Positions 16,481-24,064 of a stretch of DNA of 64,000 nt are shown here, piece after piece. Positions within the stretch are counted from its first letter, which is position 1, and each line of letters begins with the position of its first letter. The position numbers and the translations under genes were made by a program. The notes below the pieces were generated by a model. That model saw nothing but the letters and a program-made list of their open reading frames with translations. It had not been told where the DNA came from and searched no databases. The stretch is from Paracoccaceae bacterium (lineage in GTDB: Bacteria; Pseudomonadota; Alphaproteobacteria; Rhodobacterales; Rhodobacteraceae): the NCBI GenBank assembly GCA_002709405.1, contig PAQV01000057.1:87629-151628 (forward strand), in the 5' to 3' direction.

Positions 16481-17053
16481 ATGCCATCCCCGACACACGT
16501 GATCCCCCTGGTCAGACTGGCCTCCCTTTCCCTGCGCCTGATGCTGCTGACCATGCTGGCCTGCTTGGCCTGGCCGGTCACGGCCATGGCACAGCCGCGC
16601 GGCGAAACGGACCTGGCCCGAGAGCTCTTGCACGACATGCAGGCCCGGTCGATCCGGGAAAGCCGGGAGTTTTGCGGGATGATCGGCATTGACGCTCAGG
16701 GCCGCTACGTGGTCGGGCCGATCTCGCGCGGGACCGCCGCACGCTGCGCCTTCCGCCGCCCGCGCACGGCCAAGCGGATCGTGGCCAGCTTCCATACTCA
16801 TGGGGGCTATCTGCCGGATTATGACAACGAAGTGCCGTCCATCATCGACCTGGAGAGCGAACGCGCCACCGGCTTGCGCGGCTACGTGGCCACACCGGGC
16901 GGGCGGTTCTGGCTGGTGGACGGCGAGACCAGCCGGGTCACGCTGATCTGCGGGCCGAAATGCCTGCCCTGGGATCCGCGCTATACGCAGGGCGAATTCG
17001 AAACCATCGCGCGGTCATATTCGCGCCAGCAATTGTTCGAACGCGCGCGTTAA
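16481..17053 (+). CDS. DUF4329 domain exported protein (JAMM-like motif)
   Basis: A 190-residue protein with an N-terminal membrane/signal segment (MLLTMLACLAWPVTAMAQP) and a single DUF4329-type domain. Conserved phrases are EFCGMIGIDAQGRYVVGP, RCAFRRP, VASFHTHGGYLP, and a downstream GYVATPGGRFWLVDG. The H-T-H followed twelve residues later by S-I-I-D resembles the HxH...SxxD zinc site of JAB/MPN (JAMM) peptidases, with wider spacing than the classic seven. The protein could therefore be an exported metallo-isopeptidase-like enzyme; that is inference from motif and no activity is shown. Start choice: ATG at 16481; a TTG at 16397 is possible. A hairpin at 17070-17091 follows. It is not coupled to the CrtC/AttH gene, 87 bp upstream. 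Confidence 0.72.
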   Translation: MPSPTHVIPLVRLASLSLRLMLLTMLACLAWPVTAMAQPRGETDLARELLHDMQARSIRESREFCGMIGIDAQGRYVVGPISRGTAARCAFRRPRTAKRIVASFHTHGGYLPDYDNEVPSIIDLESERATGLRGYVATPGGRFWLVDGETSRVTLICGPKCLPWDPRYTQGEFETIARSYSRQQLFERAR

Positions 17054-17058
17054 GGCCC

Positions 17059-17091
17059 CTGTCGAGACAGCCGGCCCCTATGCAGGCCGGC
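17059..17091. other. Two adjacent inverted repeats between convergent genes
   Basis: CTGTC-GA-GACAG (17059-17070) is followed by GCCGGCC (17070-17076) and GGCCGGC (17085-17091). There is no T-run, so it is not a textbook terminator, but it sits in the 70-bp gap between convergent genes and probably helps to end transcripts. Confidence 0.4.
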
Positions 17092-17123
17092 CGCGCCCGA
17101 AACCGATCCGCGGGCCTTACGGC

Positions 17124-17321
17124 TTACTTGTTGCCGTCGAACCGGGCCAGCCGGTCAATCTGCGGGCCCATCGTGCACCAGCGGTCGTCGGTGTCGGCCC
17201 GGGCGACCCAATGTACATCCGCCGCCTCGGCGTGGACAATGATCCGGCCCGGCTCGGTTGTGACGATGTTCGCGCCGATGATGTTGAGAAAAAGCACAAG
17301 GGCTTCGGTCGTGAGGCACAT
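17124..17321 (-). CDS. Small hypothetical protein (65 aa)
   Basis: A 65-residue protein that I do not recognise. Its N-terminal third is hydrophobic (TEALVLFLNIIGANIV) and the rest is charged, with a phrase ending GPQIDRLARFDGNK. What supports it as a gene is a clean ribosome-binding site: AGGAG seven bases before the ATG, in an otherwise unoccupied stretch between two well-defined genes. It converges with the DUF4329 gene and is divergent from the GAF-Fis regulator. The hydrophobic stretch could be a signal or membrane segment but is short and interrupted. Coding status is likely rather than certain. Confidence 0.5.
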   Translation of the reverse strand: MCLTTEALVLFLNIIGANIVTTEPGRIIVHAEAADVHWVARADTDDRWCTMGPQIDRLARFDGNK

Positions 17322-17647
17322 GGTCCAGCTCCTGAAAAATGCCAGTTCCCGAAGCCTGCCTCCCGCACTTCGGACATATCGAGGTTACCCGACCCGCGAT
17401 CCCCTTTCAGCGGCAATGCTGCAGCGCAGCAATTCAGAGACCGTCAGGCCGCCCCGATTGCACAATCCTTGGTCGAAATGCCTAACATCCGGTCAACTGG
17501 CAGTCCCCATCGCCAGTCTGCGCAACTGGCCCGGCAGTCAGCGTGTGATGCTGCGGCCCCGGACGCGAATGCCGCCACATGAAACGGGCGGCTTGATCGG
17601 AACTGTCATCCTCGATACGGTTTCACACCTGAGGGGAGGAGAGGACC
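17322..17647. other. Intergenic region upstream of the GAF-Fis regulator
   Basis: About 325 bp without a convincing gene, containing the divergent promoters of the 65-residue gene and the regulator. The only sharp signal is a strong Shine-Dalgarno (AGGAG at 17637-17641) six bases before an ATC codon at 17648; there is no ATG in the regulator's frame. Confidence 0.5.
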
Positions 17648-17668
17648 ATCAGCACCGCAAAGCAACAT

Positions 17669-18631
17669 GTGGACCGCGTCGTGGAAACGGCCCGCTCCGG
17701 TTCCGCCGCCGCCCGGTCGCGGCTGGCCGCGTCGTGGCACCGGTCGTTGATGCAGCACGGGCTGGACCCCGCTGAACGGCGCGCGCCCGATCTGCATGAC
17801 GAAGGCACCATCCGCGAGCGCCGTTCTGCCCTCGATCACGTCATGCGCGTGGCCGCCCCCCGGCTGGACCAGCTGTTCGGACTGATCGGCCATTCCGGCT
17901 GCGGCGTGCTGCTGACGGACGGACAGGGCGTGGTCATCGACCAGCGCTGCGCCTCGGCCGACGAAGACACCTTCCGCGCCTGGGGCCTGTGGACCGGTGC
18001 CGACTGGTCCGAAGCGGCCCAGGGCACCAACGGCATCGGCACCTGCCTGGCTGAACAACGCCAGGTCACCATCCACCGCGACGAACATTTCTTCGCCCGC
18101 AACACCGCCATGTCCTGCATGGACGCGCCGATCTACGGGCCGGACGGCGTGGTGCTGGCCGCCCTTGACGTGTCCTCGGCCCGCGCCGACCAGACAGAGG
18201 CCTTCAACCGGCTGATCGCCGCCATGGTCGCCCAGACCGCCCGCCAGATCGAAATCGACACCTTCCGGGCCTCGTTCCCCAAGGCGCGCATCGTCTACGC
18301 CGACACCGATGACAGCTCGGCTGCCCTGCTGCTGGCCGTCGACACCCATGACCTGGTGATCGGGGCGACCCGGGCCGCCCGCAAGGCCTTTGGGCTGGAA
18401 CGGCAGGGGCAGCTGTGCCCGCGCCCGGCTTCGGATCTGTTCGGCCGCGACACCGGGCCCACCGGCTTTGAAAAGGCCGAACGCGCGGCACTTGTCCGCG
18501 CCTTGACCCGAGCCGGCGGCAATGCCTCGGCCGCCGCAAAGGCGCTTGGCATCAGCCGGGCCACGCTCTACCGCCGGATGGCCCGCCTGGGCATCGACAA
18601 GAGCGGAACCGACCTGCCCCCGGCCAACTGA
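17669..18631 (+). CDS. GAF-Fis transcriptional regulator (AcoR-like, without AAA+ domain)
   Basis: A regulator of at least 320 residues. The N-terminal part has the sigma-54-activator-type sensor layout (ASWHRSLMQHGLDP, a GAF-like domain with GCGVLLTDGQGVVID, then WSEAAQGTNGIGTCLAEQ). The middle carries no Walker motifs, so the AAA+ module of true AcoR is absent. The C terminus is a Fis-type helix-turn-helix (AGGNASAAAKALGISRATLYRRMARLG). It therefore cannot be a sigma-54 enhancer-type activator and probably acts on sigma-70 promoters. It is next to an aldehyde dehydrogenase gene with a TGTCTC-N6-GAGACA palindrome between them, its likely target. Start: the coordinate given is a GTG with no ribosome-binding site; a perfect AGGAG sits six bases before an in-frame ATC at 17648 (reading STAKQHVDRV), which may be the true start. 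Confidence 0.85.
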   Translation: MDRVVETARSGSAAARSRLAASWHRSLMQHGLDPAERRAPDLHDEGTIRERRSALDHVMRVAAPRLDQLFGLIGHSGCGVLLTDGQGVVIDQRCASADEDTFRAWGLWTGADWSEAAQGTNGIGTCLAEQRQVTIHRDEHFFARNTAMSCMDAPIYGPDGVVLAALDVSSARADQTEAFNRLIAAMVAQTARQIEIDTFRASFPKARIVYADTDDSSAALLLAVDTHDLVIGATRAARKAFGLERQGQLCPRPASDLFGRDTGPTGFEKAERAALVRALTRAGGNASAAAKALGISRATLYRRMARLGIDKSGTDLPPAN

Positions 18632-18652
18632 CCCGCGATCGCCGCCCGAAAG

Positions 18653-18670
18653 TGTCTCGCTCCTGAGACA
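18653..18670. promoter_or_regulatory. Probable operator for the GAF-Fis regulator
   Basis: A perfect inverted repeat, TGTCTC-GCTCCT-GAGACA, in the 142-bp gap between the regulator and the aldehyde dehydrogenase gene, about 105 bp before the dehydrogenase start. The geometry (6-6-6) fits a dimeric Fis-type helix-turn-helix protein. Confidence 0.6.
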
Positions 18671-18773
18671 GCGGCGCGACACGCAGCACCTGCCCCGGGC
18701 TGACCGCGCCCCCTGAGCATGGCTACCTGTCCTCAGCCCCCGGTGGAGGATCGGGGACAACAGGAGGACACTC

Positions 18774-20294
18774 ATGAACGTCATGACCCAGACGCAGGGG
18801 CAATTCGCCTCGCCTTTCAAGACCCGCTATGACAATTTCATCGGCGGCCAGTTCGTGCCCCCGGTCAACGGCACCTATTTCGAAAACATCACGCCCATCA
18901 CCGGCGCCGTGGTCTGCGAAGTCGCCCGGTCCGGTGCAGCCGACGTGGAACTGGCACTGGACGCGGCCCATGCGGCCAAGGACGCCTGGGGCAAGACCAG
19001 CGCGGCGGAACGGTCGAACATCCTGCTGAAGATCGCCGACCGGATCGAGGAAAACCTCGACCTGATCGCCACCGCCGAAACCTGGGACAACGGCAAGCCC
19101 ATCCGCGAAACCACCGCTGCCGACATCCCCCTGTCGGTCGACCACTTCCGCTATTTCGCCGGTGTCCTGCGCGGCCAGGAAGGCACGATGTCGGAAATCG
19201 ACGCCGACACCGTGGCCTATCATTTCCATGAACCGCTGGGCGTGGTCGGCCAGATCATCCCGTGGAACTTCTCGGTCCTGATGGCCGCCTGGAAACTGGC
19301 CCCGGCGCTGGCCGCGGGAAACTGCATCGTGATGAAGCCGGCCGAACAGACCCCGGCGGCGATCATGGTGCTGATGGAATGCATCGCTGACCTGCTGCCG
19401 GCCGGCGTTCTGAACATCGTCAACGGCTACGGGGCCGAGGTCGGCGCGCCGCTGGCCCGCTCGCCGCGCATCGCCAAGATCGCCTTCACCGGGTCCACCG
19501 CGACCGGCAAGATGATCATGCAATACGCCACGGAAAACCTCATTCCGGTGACGCTGGAACTGGGCGGCAAGTCCCCCAACATCTTCTTCAGCGACGTCAT
19601 GGCCAAGGATGACGCCTTCCTCGACAAGGCGGTCGAAGGCTTCGTGCTCTTTGCCTTCAACCAGGGCGAGGTCTGCACCTGCCCCAGCCGCGCCCTGATC
19701 CAGGAAGACATCTACGAGGCCTTCATCGAACGCGCCATCGCCCGCGTCAAAGCCATCAAGCAGGGTGACCCGCGCCTGATGGACACCATGGTCGGGGCCC
19801 AGGCCAGCGCCGAGCAGCAGGAAAAGATCCTGTCCTACCTGACCATCGGCGTCGAGGAAGGGGCCGAGGTGCTGACCGGCGGCGCGGCAGCCCCAATGGA
19901 CGGAGACCTGTCGAACGGTTTCTACATCCAGCCGACCATCCTGAAGGGCCACAACAAGATGCGCGTCTTCCAGGAAGAGATCTTTGGCCCGGTGGTCTCG
20001 GTCACCACCTTCAAGGACGAAGAAGAGGCGCTCGCGATCGCCAATGACACGATGTACGGGCTTGGCGCCGGTGTCTGGTCGCGCGATGCCAACACCTGCT
20101 TCCGCTTTGGTCGCGCGATCGAAGCCGGCCGCGTCTGGGTCAACAACTACCACGCCTATCCGGCGCATGCGGCCTTCGGCGGCTACAAGCAATCCGGGAT
20201 CGGGCGCGAAAACCACAAGATGATGCTCGACCATTACCAGCAGACCAAGAACATGCTGGTCAGCTACAACCCCAACAAGCTGGGCTTCTTCTGA
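18774..20294 (+). CDS. NAD-dependent aldehyde dehydrogenase (ExaC/AcoD type)
   Basis: A 506-residue aldehyde dehydrogenase, the normal length for the family. The motifs are [21 protein letters not shown] (cofactor side), FTGSTATGK (Rossmann turn), [11 protein letters not shown] with the general-base glutamate, [11 protein letters not shown] with the catalytic cysteine, and EEIFGPV. The sequence GEVCTCPSR and the C-terminal [15 protein letters not shown] match the acetaldehyde dehydrogenase subgroup that works with alcohol oxidation or acetoin degradation. It would oxidise a short aldehyde to the acid with NAD+ in the cytoplasm. GGAGGA lies upstream of the ATG. It is probably controlled by the adjacent GAF-Fis regulator through the palindrome at 18653-18670, and it ends at a strong terminator, so it is monocistronic. 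Confidence 0.92.
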   Translation: MNVMTQTQGQFASPFKTRYDNFIGGQFVPPVNGTYFENITPITGAVVCEVARSGAADVELALDAAHAAKDAWGKTSAAERSNILLKIADRIEENLDLIATAETWDNGKPIRETTAADIPLSVDHFRYFAGVLRGQEGTMSEIDADTVAYHFHEPLGVVGQIIPWNFSVLMAAWKLAPALAAGNCIVMKPAEQTPAAIMVLMECIADLLPAGVLNIVNGYGAEVGAPLARSPRIAKIAFTGSTATGKMIMQYATENLIPVTLELGGKSPNIFFSDVMAKDDAFLDKAVEGFVLFAFNQGEVCTCPSRALIQEDIYEAFIERAIARVKAIKQGDPRLMDTMVGAQASAEQQEKILSYLTIGVEEGAEVLTGGAAAPMDGDLSNGFYIQPTILKGHNKMRVFQEEIFGPVVSVTTFKDEEEALAIANDTMYGLGAGVWSRDANTCFRFGRAIEAGRVWVNNYHAYPAHAAFGGYKQSGIGRENHKMMLDHYQQTKNMLVSYNPNKLGFF

Positions 20295-20333
20295 GGACCC
20301 TCCCCCTCTCTCTTTCCAGCTTGTGACGGTTGA

Positions 20334-20367
20334 ACGGGGCCCTCTCCCGCGGGGGCCCCGTTTTTTT
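20334..20367 (+). terminator. Rho-independent terminator after the aldehyde dehydrogenase
   Basis: Stem CGGGGCCC (20335-20342) with GGGCCCCG (20353-20360), a ten-base loop and seven T residues at 20361-20367. Confidence 0.9.
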
Positions 20368-20400
20368 GAACATTGGCACAGGGCACCATGGGCCCCAGGA

Positions 20401-21528
20401 TCACGCCGGGTCCGGCACCATCCGGTAGACTGCGCCATCGGTGACCGAGATGAACCAGATCGCCCCGTCCGGGCCTTCGACGATATCACGCACACGCCCC
20501 GTGGTCCCGGCCTTGATCTGTTCGCGCTCGGCCAGCGGGTCCCCATCCAGCCGCGCGATATAGTCGAATTTCAGCGACCCCACGAACAGATCGCCTTCCC
20601 ATTCCGGCCACAGCCGCCCCGAGTAGACCAGCAGGCCCGAGGGCGCGATGGACGGATCCCAGTAGTGGCGCGGCTGTTCCATGCCCGCGCGCGCCGTCCC
20701 CTCGCCGATAGCCGAGCCATTGTAATTCACCCCGTAGGAAATCACCGGCCAGCCGTAATTGTTGCCCTTGCCGATCAGGTTGACCTCGTCGCCACCCCGC
20801 GCGCCATGTTCGGCCGTCCACAGCCGCCCCTGGGCATCAAGCGCCGCTCCTTGGGGATTGCGGTGGCCATAGCTCCAGATTTCTGGCCGCGCGCCCGTCT
20901 GCCCGACAAAGGGGTTATCGGCGGGGATCGAGCCATCGCGGTTGATCCGCACGATCGAGCCATTGTGCACCGACAGGTCCTGCGCCAGGTCGCCCTCGCC
21001 CCGGTCACCGATGGTGATGAACAGCGTGCCGTCCCGGGCCTCGACCACGCGCGAGCCGAAATGACGGCCCGCCCGGCTGCCCCGGGACATCTGAAACAGG
21101 GTGCGCACCTGGGTCAGCCGCGATCCGTCCGGACTGAGCCGCCCCACCGCCAAGGCCGTGCCCGCGCCGCCGGACATGGGGCGCGAATAGGTCAGCAGGA
21201 TTTCCCGCGTGCTCTCGAAGTCGCGGGGGATCGTTATGTCCAGCAGACCGCCCTGCCCGCTCGCCCGCACGCGCGGCACCCCCGACACCTTGCGGCTTTG
21301 CCCGTCCTCGACCAGCACCAGGTCGCCGCCGCGTTCGGTGACCAGCACGGCCCCGCCCGGCAGGATGCCGATGGCCCAAGGGGTATCGAGCCCCTGCACC
21401 ACCGCGTCGATCCGGACCCGGCCGGCCGAGGTGTCCAGCGTTTCGGCGGACAACGGACCGCCCAGAAGACCCGCAAGGGCCCCGGATACAGCGGACAGGG
21501 CGGACAGAATCGCAGGGCGCAGGAACAT
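20401..21528 (-). CDS. PQQ-dependent aldose sugar dehydrogenase family (YliI-like), exported
   Basis: A 375-residue beta-propeller protein with a signal peptide (1-28, ending GGPLSAE). Family phrases include GLDTPWAIGILPGGAVLVTERGG at the first blade, ITIGDRGEG, SYGHRNPQG, TAEHGARGGDEVNLI and NNYGWPVISYG, all typical of the GDSL/Asd group of soluble aldose sugar dehydrogenases that use PQQ and calcium. It would oxidise sugars in the periplasm and pass electrons to the respiratory chain if PQQ is available; no PQQ synthesis genes are in the window. GGAGA lies about seven bases before the ATG at 21528; an upstream in-frame start would push the signal peptide inside. It converges with the dehydrogenase terminator and seems to be a single gene. 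Confidence 0.88.
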   Translation of the reverse strand: MFLRPAILSALSAVSGALAGLLGGPLSAETLDTSAGRVRIDAVVQGLDTPWAIGILPGGAVLVTERGGDLVLVEDGQSRKVSGVPRVRASGQGGLLDITIPRDFESTREILLTYSRPMSGGAGTALAVGRLSPDGSRLTQVRTLFQMSRGSRAGRHFGSRVVEARDGTLFITIGDRGEGDLAQDLSVHNGSIVRINRDGSIPADNPFVGQTGARPEIWSYGHRNPQGAALDAQGRLWTAEHGARGGDEVNLIGKGNNYGWPVISYGVNYNGSAIGEGTARAGMEQPRHYWDPSIAPSGLLVYSGRLWPEWEGDLFVGSLKFDYIARLDGDPLAEREQIKAGTTGRVRDIVEGPDGAIWFISVTDGAVYRMVPDPA

Positions 21529-21721
21529 CGGCCGGGTCTCCTTCGTGGTTCGGGTGCAGACGCGTATGCACATGGGACGGACATTAGCCCCCCTGCGCCC
21601 CCCGTGCAGGCCGCTCGCGGGATTGTCATCGCGTCAGGGGGTGTGGCAGAGGGCTTTTCTTTTGCCCACGGCTTGCTACGGTTTCCAGCGAACATCTTGT
21701 TCCAACACGGGAGATCAAAAC

Positions 21722-22903
21722 ATGAAGAAGCTGCTTGCGGCCACCGCCGCCGCCGCGCTGATGACCGGCGCCGCGCAGGCCGAAGACATCAAGATCGGTG
21801 TCATCCTGGGCTTCACCGGCCCGATCGAATCGCTGACCCCCTCGATGGCCGACGGCGCCGAACTGGCGATCAAGGAAGTGTCGGACAGCGGTCTGCTGCT
21901 GGACGGGTCCACCGTGACGCCCGTGCGCGCCGACAGCACCTGCGTCGATGCCGGTGCCGCCACCGCCGCCGCGGAACGCCTGATCACCTCGGACGGTGTG
22001 GTGGGCATCATGGGCGCGGATTGCTCGGGCGTGACCGGCGCGATCCTGTCCAACGTGGCCCTGCCCAACGGGGTCGTGATGATCTCGCCCTCGGCCACCT
22101 CGCCGGCCCTGTCGACCACCGAGGACAACGGGTTGTTCTTCCGCACCGCCCCGTCGGATGCCCGCCAGGGTGTCGTGATGACCGAGGTGCTGATGGAAGA
22201 AGGCATCAAGGAAGTGGCCCTCACCTACACCAACAACGATTACGGCAAGGGCCTGGCCGACAGCTTCCAGGCTGCCTTCGAGGCCGCCGGCGGCTCCGTG
22301 ACGATCAGCGCCGCGCATGAAGACGGCAAGGCCGATTATTCGGCGGAAGTGGGCGCTCTGGCCTCGGCAGGTGGCGATCGCCTGGTCGTGGCGGGCTATG
22401 TCGATCAGGGCGGATCGGGCATCGTGCGCGCTGCGCTGGATTCCGGGGCGTTCGACACGTTCCACTTCCCCGACGGGATGATCGGTGCACAGCTGGAAGC
22501 CAATTTCGGCGACGAGATCGAGGGATCGACCGGCCAGCACCCGGGCACCGACAGCGAAGGCGCCACGATCTTTGCTGAACTGGTGGGCGACGCCTTCGAC
22601 GCGACCTCTCCGTTCACGCCGGAAAGCTATGATGCCGCGGCCCTGATGCTGCTGGCCATGCAGGCGGCCGGATCGTCCGATCCGTCGGCCTACAAGGACA
22701 AGATCATGGACGTCGCCAATGCGCCCGGAGAGCTGATCCTGCCCGGCGAATTGGGTAAAGGGTTACAAATTCTGGCCGACGGTGGCGAAATCGATTATGT
22801 CGGTGCGACCGCGGTCGAGCTGATCGGCGCGGGGGAAAGCGCCGGGAACTATCGCCAGATCGAGGTCAAGGACGGCGCGATTTCCACAGTCAAATTCCGC
22901 TAA
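21722..22903 (+). CDS. livK: Branched-chain amino-acid ABC transporter substrate-binding protein
   Basis: A 393-residue periplasmic binding protein of the Leu/Ile/Val family (type I fold). It has a signal peptide (1-20, ending GAAQAE), the first strand IKIGVILGFTGPIESLTP, a loop with MGADCSGVTGAI, the ligand-contact run MISPSATSPAL, then RTAPSDARQG and the interdomain strand VALTYTNNDYGKG. It should deliver a branched-chain amino acid or related compound to the permease encoded downstream. GGGAGA precedes the ATG. It is separated from the ATPase and permease genes by a small lipoprotein gene and a terminator, a layout that would make this protein more abundant than the membrane components. 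The true ligand is not evident from sequence. Confidence 0.9.
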   Translation: MKKLLAATAAAALMTGAAQAEDIKIGVILGFTGPIESLTPSMADGAELAIKEVSDSGLLLDGSTVTPVRADSTCVDAGAATAAAERLITSDGVVGIMGADCSGVTGAILSNVALPNGVVMISPSATSPALSTTEDNGLFFRTAPSDARQGVVMTEVLMEEGIKEVALTYTNNDYGKGLADSFQAAFEAAGGSVTISAAHEDGKADYSAEVGALASAGGDRLVVAGYVDQGGSGIVRAALDSGAFDTFHFPDGMIGAQLEANFGDEIEGSTGQHPGTDSEGATIFAELVGDAFDATSPFTPESYDAAALMLLAMQAAGSSDPSAYKDKIMDVANAPGELILPGELGKGLQILADGGEIDYVGATAVELIGAGESAGNYRQIEVKDGAISTVKFR

Positions 22904-22914
22904 ACCAGAGACCT

Positions 22915-23181
22915 ATGAAGAAAAACCTGACGAAATCGATCATTGCGTGTGCCGCTTTCGCCGCCCTGTCGGGCTGTGATGTCGGCGGGCAGACCACCCA
23001 GTTCAACTCGGACAGCGTCACCGTGCGCACCACGCAGACCGGCCCCCGGGCCGGCGCGCGGGCCGTGGCCAAGAAAGAGGCGGACCGGGTCTGCGCGACC
23101 CGGGGGCTTGTGTCGGAATACCAGTCGACCAGCGTGATCCCGGGCACGAACAAGGAAGAGCACTTCTACTTGTGCGTGTGA
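22915..23181 (+). CDS. Small lipoprotein (88 aa)
   Basis: An 88-residue lipoprotein: basic N terminus, hydrophobic run SIIACAAFAALSGC with lipobox LSGC, so Cys21 should be lipidated after processing. The mature part is short, polar, and has two further cysteines (RVCATRG and FYLCV) that could form a disulfide. I do not recognise a named family. It starts 11 bp after the binding-protein gene and ends just before a terminator, so it is co-transcribed with the binding protein and not with the rest of the transporter under termination. It may help the binding protein in the periplasm or may be an unrelated insertion in the operon. Confidence 0.75.
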   Translation: MKKNLTKSIIACAAFAALSGCDVGGQTTQFNSDSVTVRTTQTGPRAGARAVAKKEADRVCATRGLVSEYQSTSVIPGTNKEEHFYLCV

Positions 23182-23195
23182 TCGATACACAACCG

Positions 23196-23228
23196 GACCC
23201 GGGCGGCATGACGCCCGGGTCTTTTCTT
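23196..23228 (+). terminator. Rho-independent terminator inside the liv cluster
   Basis: A perfect 10-bp stem, GACCCGGGCG (23196-23205) with CGCCCGGGTC (23212-23221), a six-base loop and a T-rich tail (TTTTCTT). It separates the binding protein and lipoprotein genes from livG. Confidence 0.9.
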
Positions 23229-23242
23229 ATGCGGGCAATGCC

Positions 23243-24028
23243 ATGATCGTCGTCGAAGATCTTCACAAGCATTTCGGAGGCTTCCATGCCGTGGACGGGG
23301 CCTCGCTGGAAATCGGCAGGGGGACGATCACCGGGCTGATCGGGCCCAACGGGGCGGGCAAGACGACCCTGTTCAACGTCATCGCGGGTGTCCTGGAGCC
23401 GACATCCGGCCGGGTGACGATGGAGGGCGAGGACATCACTGGCCTGCCGCCCCACGACCTGTTTCACAAGGGCCTGCTGCGCACCTTCCAGATCGCCCAT
23501 GAATTCCATTCGATGAGTTGCCGCGAGAACCTGATGATGGTGCCGGGCGGACAATCGGGCGAACGGCTGTGGAACTCCTGGTTCGGGCGCAAGCGCATTG
23601 CCGACGAGGAACGCGCCTTGCGGGCAAAAGCCGACGAGGTGCTGGAGTTCCTGACGATCGAACACCTGGCCGATCACAAGGCGGGCCAGGTCTCGGGCGG
23701 GCAGAAGAAGCTTCTGGAGCTGGGCCGGACCATGATGGTCGATGCGCGGATCGTCTTCCTGGACGAGGTCGGCGCGGGCGTGAACCGGACCCTGCTGAAC
23801 ACGATCGGGGATGCCATCGTGCGGCTGAACCGCGAGCGGGGCTATACCTTCGTGGTCATCGAGCACGACATGGATTTCATCGGCCGCCTGTGCGACCCGG
23901 TGATCTGCATGGCCGAGGGCAAGGTACTGGCGCAAGGTTCACTGGACGAGATCAAGGCCAACGACCAGGTGATCGAGGCCTATCTGGGCACCGGTCTGAA
24001 AAACAAGGCGGCCGTGGGCGCGGGCTGA
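23243..24028 (+). CDS. livG: Branched-chain amino-acid ABC transporter ATPase LivG
   Basis: A 261-residue cytoplasmic ATPase. It carries Walker A GPNGAGKTT, the LivG-type phrase GLPPHDLFHKGLLRTFQIAHEF around the Q-loop, signature VSGGQKKLLELGRTMM, and Walker B RIVFLDEVGAGVN. In the last, DEV-G-AGVN replaces the usual DEP-T-AGLN, with the catalytic glutamate kept. The H-loop is VIEHDMDF and the C-terminal LivG motif is QGSLDEI. It pairs with LivF to drive the LivH/LivM permease. The start ATG at 23243 lies 22 bp after the terminator stem, so read-through from the binding-protein transcript or a separate promoter must supply it. Confidence 0.93.
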   Translation: MIVVEDLHKHFGGFHAVDGASLEIGRGTITGLIGPNGAGKTTLFNVIAGVLEPTSGRVTMEGEDITGLPPHDLFHKGLLRTFQIAHEFHSMSCRENLMMVPGGQSGERLWNSWFGRKRIADEERALRAKADEVLEFLTIEHLADHKAGQVSGGQKKLLELGRTMMVDARIVFLDEVGAGVNRTLLNTIGDAIVRLNRERGYTFVVIEHDMDFIGRLCDPVICMAEGKVLAQGSLDEIKANDQVIEAYLGTGLKNKAAVGAG

Positions 24029-24034
24029 GGGGGT

Positions 24035-24063
24035 GGATTTGGGTATTTTCGAAGAGAAAGAAG
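24035..24063 (+). repeat. Dispersed AT-rich intergenic motif (copy 3), also forming the livF leader
   Basis: GGATTTGGGTATTTTCGAAG followed by AGAAAGAAG, ending one base before the livF ATG. It shares its core with copies at 3672-3694 and 4558-4586. Here the purine-rich end could act as the ribosome-binding site. Confidence 0.5.
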
Positions 24064-24064
24064 C

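Noticed and set aside
17059..17070. Second binding site for the GAF-Fis regulator (CTGTC-GA-GACAG)
   Set aside because: The spacing differs from the 6-6-6 palindrome at 18653-18670, and it sits between convergent gene ends, where a transcript end is more likely.
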